From contig CACYDY010000027.1 in assembly GCA_902773245.1 (NCBI GenBank), positions 1 to 6,396 on the forward strand: a DNA stretch of 6,396 bases, written 5' to 3'. A program made the position numbers and the translations under genes. Shown here piece after piece: positions 5,270-6,396 of this stretch. The stretch's first letter is position 1; each line of letters begins with the position of its first letter. Under the pieces are notes generated by a model. That model was not told where the DNA came from, ran no database searches, and saw nothing but the letters and a program-made list of their open reading frames with translations. This DNA comes from an uncultured Ruminococcus sp. (lineage in GTDB: Bacteria; Bacillota; Clostridia; Oscillospirales; Acutalibacteraceae).

Positions 5270-6396
5270 ATGAAAAAAAAAATTCTTGTTTCGATCCTGA
5301 TGTTGTCGATCTGTTCTTCAATGGCGGGTTGTCAGACTGCTTCACGAACAGACGAAGCCAACGATGAAACCCGTGTCCATACAGACACCGATACTGCCAA
5401 CGAAAAGGGAATTACAACTGACACCGACACTGTTATAGAAAAAAATTCATCAAAAATCGATACCGACGACGTCAAAGAACTCCAAACCACCGATACCGAC
5501 ATCGCCGAGGAATCTAAACTCGAATCGGAGGCGGAACAAAATACCGACACCGAAAACAACAACGATGACAACGAAAACAAAAATACTTCACCCGAACCCT
5601 CTTCAATAGAAATAGGCGGAACAACCGTCGAAGCAGAGCTTGTTCCGCTTGACGAAAGCATGAAAATTTCAGACAAGGAAAAGCTCGACAGTATAGTTGT
5701 GGGAAACACCGTATATATTCTCGACAACAAGACTATTCACACTTATACTCTCAGCGAAGGAGCAGCCGTCAAGGGCGACGATATTAAACTGCCGTCAAAA
5801 TATGACAAAATCGACTCCGACGTTTACGGCAACATTTATTTGAGCAACAAAAGCTTCAATGCCGCAATTCTGAACGATGACATGACCGTTTCCGAAATAG
5901 ACCTGACAGGCAGTCTTGCAATGTCTAAGGTGATGAATTTCGGACTCAACTGTCTGAGTGACGGCGCTTTGAAAAAATATGCCGACAGCGACACAGAAGA
6001 CTGGTATCTCGGAAACACCGACGACGAGGACTCCCCGTTCAACAAAATAACAGACGTTGAATTCGTCGGCAATCACATTCTTGTCGGAGGAAACTTTGAC
6101 GACGGCAAAAACACTCAGCGTGTTGCCGTATATGACTATGACGGAAATCAGATCGCTCTGACAGACAACAAAATCTCGGGAAATAAGATCAACTCAATGA
6201 CAGAAACCCAAAACAGCATTGTTGTAACCTCGTCGGGCAGCCTTTCACTCTGGAATCTTGACGGAACAGAGATCGGTCAGACAAAGAGCGGCGAAACCGC
6301 AAAGCTTTTCGGCACTGAAAACCCTGTTTGGATAACAGACGTTATATCTCTCGACGACGGTTCTGTTCTTGCTGTCTGCACAACCGAAAATAACGA
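5270..6396 (+). CDS. Acidic-linker lipoprotein with beta-propeller-like repeats, partial at C-terminus
   Basis: A 375-residue visible part of a surface lipoprotein of unknown function. MKKK, a hydrophobic core and lipobox MAGC (C21 lipidated) give a type II signal peptide. Residues 22-112 are a hydrophilic, strongly acidic linker with a recurring Thr-Asp motif: TDTDT (38-42), TTDTDT (49-54), IDTDD (63-67), TTDTDI (73-78) and NTDTE (91-95). From about 115 onward comes a globular part built of short beta-rich repeats such as GNTVYILDN (about 143-151), GNIYLSN, RVAVYDYDGNQI and SLSLWNLDGTEI, the look of a beta-propeller (WD- or PQQ-like). Propellers usually bind ligands or proteins, so an extracytoplasmic binding or sensing role is possible but not shown. 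The gene follows the spmAB terminator and has its own leader, so it is not part of that operon. The missing C-terminus may hold another domain. Confidence 0.87.
   Translation, partial: MKKKILVSILMLSICSSMAGCQTASRTDEANDETRVHTDTDTANEKGITTDTDTVIEKNSSKIDTDDVKELQTTDTDIAEESKLESEAEQNTDTENNNDDNENKNTSPEPSSIEIGGTTVEAELVPLDESMKISDKEKLDSIVVGNTVYILDNKTIHTYTLSEGAAVKGDDIKLPSKYDKIDSDVYGNIYLSNKSFNAAILNDDMTVSEIDLTGSLAMSKVMNFGLNCLSDGALKKYADSDTEDWYLGNTDDEDSPFNKITDVEFVGNHILVGGNFDDGKNTQRVAVYDYDGNQIALTDNKISGNKINSMTETQNSIVVTSSGSLSLWNLDGTEIGQTKSGETAKLFGTENPVWITDVISLDDGSVLAVCTTENN

Noticed and set aside
5332..6076. Minus-strand Ser/Val-rich frames opposite the lipoprotein gene
   Set aside because: Their composition is the mirror of the Thr-Asp-rich linker and repeats; the plus-strand frame has a signal peptide, lipobox and ribosome binding site.
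1..6396. Mobile elements, CRISPR array, tRNA or rRNA genes
   Set aside because: No terminal inverted repeats, transposase motifs, regularly spaced repeats or tRNA-like cloverleaf segments were seen on either strand.

Overview
The window looks like the chromosome of a spore-forming, starch-degrading gut Firmicute of the Ruminococcaceae (Clostridia). This is an inference from moderate G+C genes with AT-rich spacers, a spmAB spore-maturation pair, a short AbrB-type regulator with a zinc ribbon, and a secreted type I pullulanase with MucBP-like and CBM26-like modules. That last architecture resembles the extracellular amylases of Ruminococcus bromii and its relatives; the species itself cannot be fixed from the sequence alone.

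Layout: (1) 1-2939, minus strand: most of a secreted type I pullulanase (979 residues visible, C-terminus outside the window), with a GTG start behind a perfect AGGAGG. (2) 2940-3392: a gene-free stretch of about 450 nt holding the pullulanase promoter region, an unusually long and G+C-rich leader with several hairpins (one resembling an attenuator), a possible 31-codon Ala-rich leader ORF, and AT-rich spacer with weak terminator-like palindromes behind the next gene. (3) 3393-3638, minus strand: an 81-residue AbrB-family DNA-binding protein with a C-terminal CxxC...CxxC ribbon, driven by a near-perfect sigma-A promoter whose spacer contains an 11-bp palindrome. (4) 3859-4971, plus strand: spmA and spmB, two codirectional genes 12 nt apart, closed by a strong intrinsic terminator. 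(5) 5018-5269: promoter and hairpin-rich leader. (6) 5270-6396, plus strand: a lipoprotein with an acidic linker containing repeated Thr-Asp motifs and a beta-propeller-like repeat region, cut by the window edge.

Three regulatory regions are visible. The AbrB-like gene and spmAB diverge from one intergenic region where opposite -10 elements overlap. The pullulanase and the lipoprotein each have a long 5' leader (about 100-300 nt and about 220 nt) with predicted stem-loops, which suggests post-initiation control of two exported products. No mobile element, CRISPR array, tRNA or rRNA was seen. The two outermost genes run off the window edges. I saw no clearly new multi-gene system; the most unusual parts are the two structured leaders.
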